DNA from: Agromyces sp. Leaf222 | Lineage (GTDB): Bacteria; Actinomycetota; Actinomycetes; Actinomycetales; Microbacteriaceae | NCBI RefSeq assembly: GCF_001421565.1 | Contig: NZ_LMKQ01000001.1 | Span: forward strand, 2,694,322 to 2,758,321 | Length of the DNA stretch: 64,000 nt | Reading direction: 5' to 3' | Shown here: positions 62,606-64,000 of the stretch, piece by piece | Layout of the letters: each line of letters opens with the position of its first letter | Position numbering within the stretch: the first letter of the stretch is position 1 | Program-made: the position numbers and the translations under genes | The notes under the pieces: model-generated | Database searches by the model: none | Told to the model about the DNA's origin: nothing | Seen by the model: the letters and a program-made list of their open reading frames with translations, nothing else

Positions 62606-62619
62606 GCATTCGATAATCG

Positions 62620-62638
62620 GTTGAGCATGTTGCTCAAC
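62620..62638. promoter_or_regulatory. Lrp-type operator
   Basis: GTTGAGCATGTTGCTCAAC is a 19-base palindrome between the divergent bkd and lrp promoters. A second, weaker pair of half-sites, GCTCAA (62600-62605) and TTGAGC (62621-62626), flanks it on the bkd side. Confidence 0.7.
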
Positions 62639-62658
62639 GAGGGGCACCAGAGGGGTGC

Positions 62659-62664
62659 TATCGT
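62659..62664 (+). promoter_or_regulatory. -10 box of the Lrp-type gene
   Basis: TATCGT, 8 bases before ATG 62673, so translation may start almost at the transcript end. Confidence 0.4.
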
Positions 62665-62672
62665 TTCGCAGT

Positions 62673-63137
62673 ATGACCGGTTACGACGATGTCGACCGCG
62701 CCCTGCTCGGCGCACTCGGCGCCGACCCGAGAGCGACGGTGGTGGCCCTCGCCGACCGGCTCGGCCTCTCGCGCAACACGGTGCAGGCGCGCATGGCCCG
62801 GCTCGAGACATCCGGCGCCTTCCTGTCGTTCGAGCGCAGCATCGACCCCGTGCCGATCGGCTACCCGCTCGAGGCCTTCGTGTCGGTGCACCTGCTGCAG
62901 AAGCGGCTCGACGAGGTGGTCGCCGCCGTCTCGGAGATCCCCGAGGTGATCCAGGCGCACGGGCTCTCGGGCTCGGTCGACCTGCTCGTGCGCGTGGTGT
63001 GCCGCGACGCGCACGACCTGTTCCGCATCGACGGCGAGATCCTCGCGATCGACGGCGTCGTGCGAACCGAGACCTCCCTCGCCATGGGCGAGCTCATCCC
63101 CTACCGACTGGCGCCGCTGCTGGCGAGATCGAATTGA
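62673..63137 (+). CDS. Lrp/AsnC-family regulator of the bkd operon (BkdR-like)
   Basis: A 154-residue regulator. The N-terminal HTH (ATVVALADRLGLSRNTVQARMARLETSGAF) is followed by an RAM ligand-binding domain. It diverges from the bkd operon, and a 19-base palindrome lies between. In Pseudomonas and Streptomyces, Lrp-type BkdR proteins control branched-chain oxo acid dehydrogenase, activated by branched-chain amino acids; the same role is inferred here. Followed after 8 bases by the ATP-grasp gene. Confidence 0.92.
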   Translation: MTGYDDVDRALLGALGADPRATVVALADRLGLSRNTVQARMARLETSGAFLSFERSIDPVPIGYPLEAFVSVHLLQKRLDEVVAAVSEIPEVIQAHGLSGSVDLLVRVVCRDAHDLFRIDGEILAIDGVVRTETSLAMGELIPYRLAPLLARSN

Positions 63138-63145
63138 GGCCCCGA

Positions 63146-64000
63146 ATGCGTGTTGCGATCCTGCGTTGCGAACGACTCCCGAGCTTCGTGACCTGGGAGA
63201 TCGGCGACGTCGAGGCGCTGTTCGACGACGACCGACTGCTCATCGAGGCGCTCCGCGAACGCGGCATCGAGGCCGAGCCGGTGGTCTGGTCTCAGGACGG
63301 CGTCGACTGGGGAGCCTACGACGCCGCCGTGGTGCGCAGCACCTGGGACTACGTCGACCGGCCGACCCGGTTCGTCGACGTGCTGACCGACATCGACCGG
63401 TCGGCGTGCACGCTGCTCAACCCGCTCGACGCCGTGCGGTGGAACCTCGACAAGCGCTACCTCGAGGACCTCGAGCGGCTCGGGGTGGCGATCGTGCCGG
63501 TCCTGCGAGGGCTCCCCTCCGACGCCGATCGCCTCGTCGCGTCGGTCGCGGCCGCCGGCTGGCCGGAACTCGTGCTGAAGCCGGCCGTGGGCGTCGGCGG
63601 CTCTGGCGTGATCCGAACGGCCGCCGCAGGGCTCGCGGACGTGCTGCATGCGCTGCCGCCCGACACCGAGGTCATGGTGCAGCCCTTCGCCGACGCGATC
63701 ATCGACGAGGGCGAACTCTCGTTCGTGTTCATCGGCGGCGAGCCGAGCCACGTGCTGCGCAAGCGTCCGGCGTCGGGCGACTTCCGCGCCCACGGCATCT
63801 ACGGCGGCACCGTCGAGCGCATCGACGCGTCGGGCGACGACCTCGCGCAGGTCGCGGCGATGCTCGCCGGGCTGCCCTTCGACCCGCTCTTCGCCCGGAT
63901 CGACGTCGTTCGCCTCGACGGGCGCCTCGCCATTCTCGAGCTCGAACTCGTCGAGCCGTTGCTCTACCTCGACCGCACCCCCGGCAGCGCCGATCGGCTC
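63146..64000 (+). CDS. ATP-grasp protein (DcsG-like), partial at the window edge
   Basis: An ATP-grasp ligase whose 3' end lies beyond the window (285 codons seen). LVLKPAVGVGGSG is the ATP-binding glycine-rich loop; MVQPFADAIIDEGELSFVFIGGEPSHVLRKR is the ATP/Mg region; the N-terminal WEIGDVEALFDDDRLLIEALRERGIEAEPVVW and VVRSTWDYVDRP match the DcsG-type family named for D-cycloserine synthesis. The GAGG SD overlaps the lrp stop, so it is likely co-transcribed. Substrate unknown. Confidence 0.88.
   Translation, partial: MRVAILRCERLPSFVTWEIGDVEALFDDDRLLIEALRERGIEAEPVVWSQDGVDWGAYDAAVVRSTWDYVDRPTRFVDVLTDIDRSACTLLNPLDAVRWNLDKRYLEDLERLGVAIVPVLRGLPSDADRLVASVAAAGWPELVLKPAVGVGGSGVIRTAAAGLADVLHALPPDTEVMVQPFADAIIDEGELSFVFIGGEPSHVLRKRPASGDFRAHGIYGGTVERIDASGDDLAQVAAMLAGLPFDPLFARIDVVRLDGRLAILELELVEPLLYLDRTPGSADRL

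Overview
The window reads as chromosomal DNA of a high-GC actinobacterium, most likely the family Microbacteriaceae (Agromyces/Microbacterium type). This is inferred from very high GC, GTG starts, the recA-recX-miaB-miaA-dapF-hflX run, a DUF3046 gene beside recA, ClgR-CinA-PgsA-FtsK, the bifunctional PriA of histidine/tryptophan synthesis, and SOS boxes of the TCGAAC-N4-GTTCGA type. Most of it is conserved core genome. I see no rRNA, tRNA, CRISPR array, prophage or classical insertion sequence, and no gene-free stretch longer than about 280 bases. About four fifths of the genes lie on the minus strand. Many are coupled by 4-base ATGA or GTGA overlaps, and many others look leaderless, with a TANNNT box 6-7 bases before the start codon.

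Layout, left to right. 1-270: noncoding, with four tandem hairpins. 275-8483: DUF1844 protein, Nei-type glycosylase, helicase Lhr, a PLP decarboxylase and an SseB-like protein. 8467-11683: priA-hisH-hisB-hisC. 11850-13212: a LysM membrane protein divergent from lexA, with two candidate LexA boxes between them. 13407-16735: metF-metE. 17004-27017: hflX, a methyltransferase, dapF, miaA, miaB, recX, recA, DUF3046, clgR, cinA, pgsA. 27098-33832: ftsK, an acetyltransferase and a HlyD/ATPase/permease efflux operon. 33981-39415: RNase J, dapA, a DUF559/AbiEi-like gene flanked by palindrome pairs, dfrA, thyA. 39572-41935: a thioredoxin-like/DUF4395/OsmC/epimerase-like run. 41910-46912: a TPR membrane protein, dapB, an acetyltransferase, a histidine phosphatase, an M16 protease and an aldo/keto reductase.

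The right third is catabolic. 47120-51727 (biotin carboxylase, acyl-CoA dehydrogenase, MaoC hydratase, CitE-like lyase) and 55772-57379 (carboxyltransferase) together look like the leucine/isovalerate branch through methylcrotonyl-CoA carboxylase. The two halves are separated by a TetR/metallo-hydrolase pair and a membrane pair (SfLAP/GAP plus SulP). Both halves carry the same operator, GTTAGTG-N2-CACTAAC, which suggests a single regulator, probably the TetR protein at 57478-58107. At 58902-62508 lies a branched-chain 2-oxo acid dehydrogenase operon (E1 alpha, E1 beta, E2), divergent from an Lrp/AsnC regulator. Together these genes would convert branched-chain oxo acids to acyl-CoAs and take the leucine branch onward.

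The most unusual item is 36795-37959. A DUF559/AbiEi-like gene sits between dfrA and dapA, and on each side there is a palindrome built from the same AT-rich core, GCGGATATACGATC. This resembles a small mobile cassette. Other signals worth attention are the two TetR operator systems, the SOS control of lexA and recA with a hairpin in the recA leader, the four tandem hairpins at the left edge, the widespread leaderless architecture, and a strongly over-used heptamer, GGATGCC.
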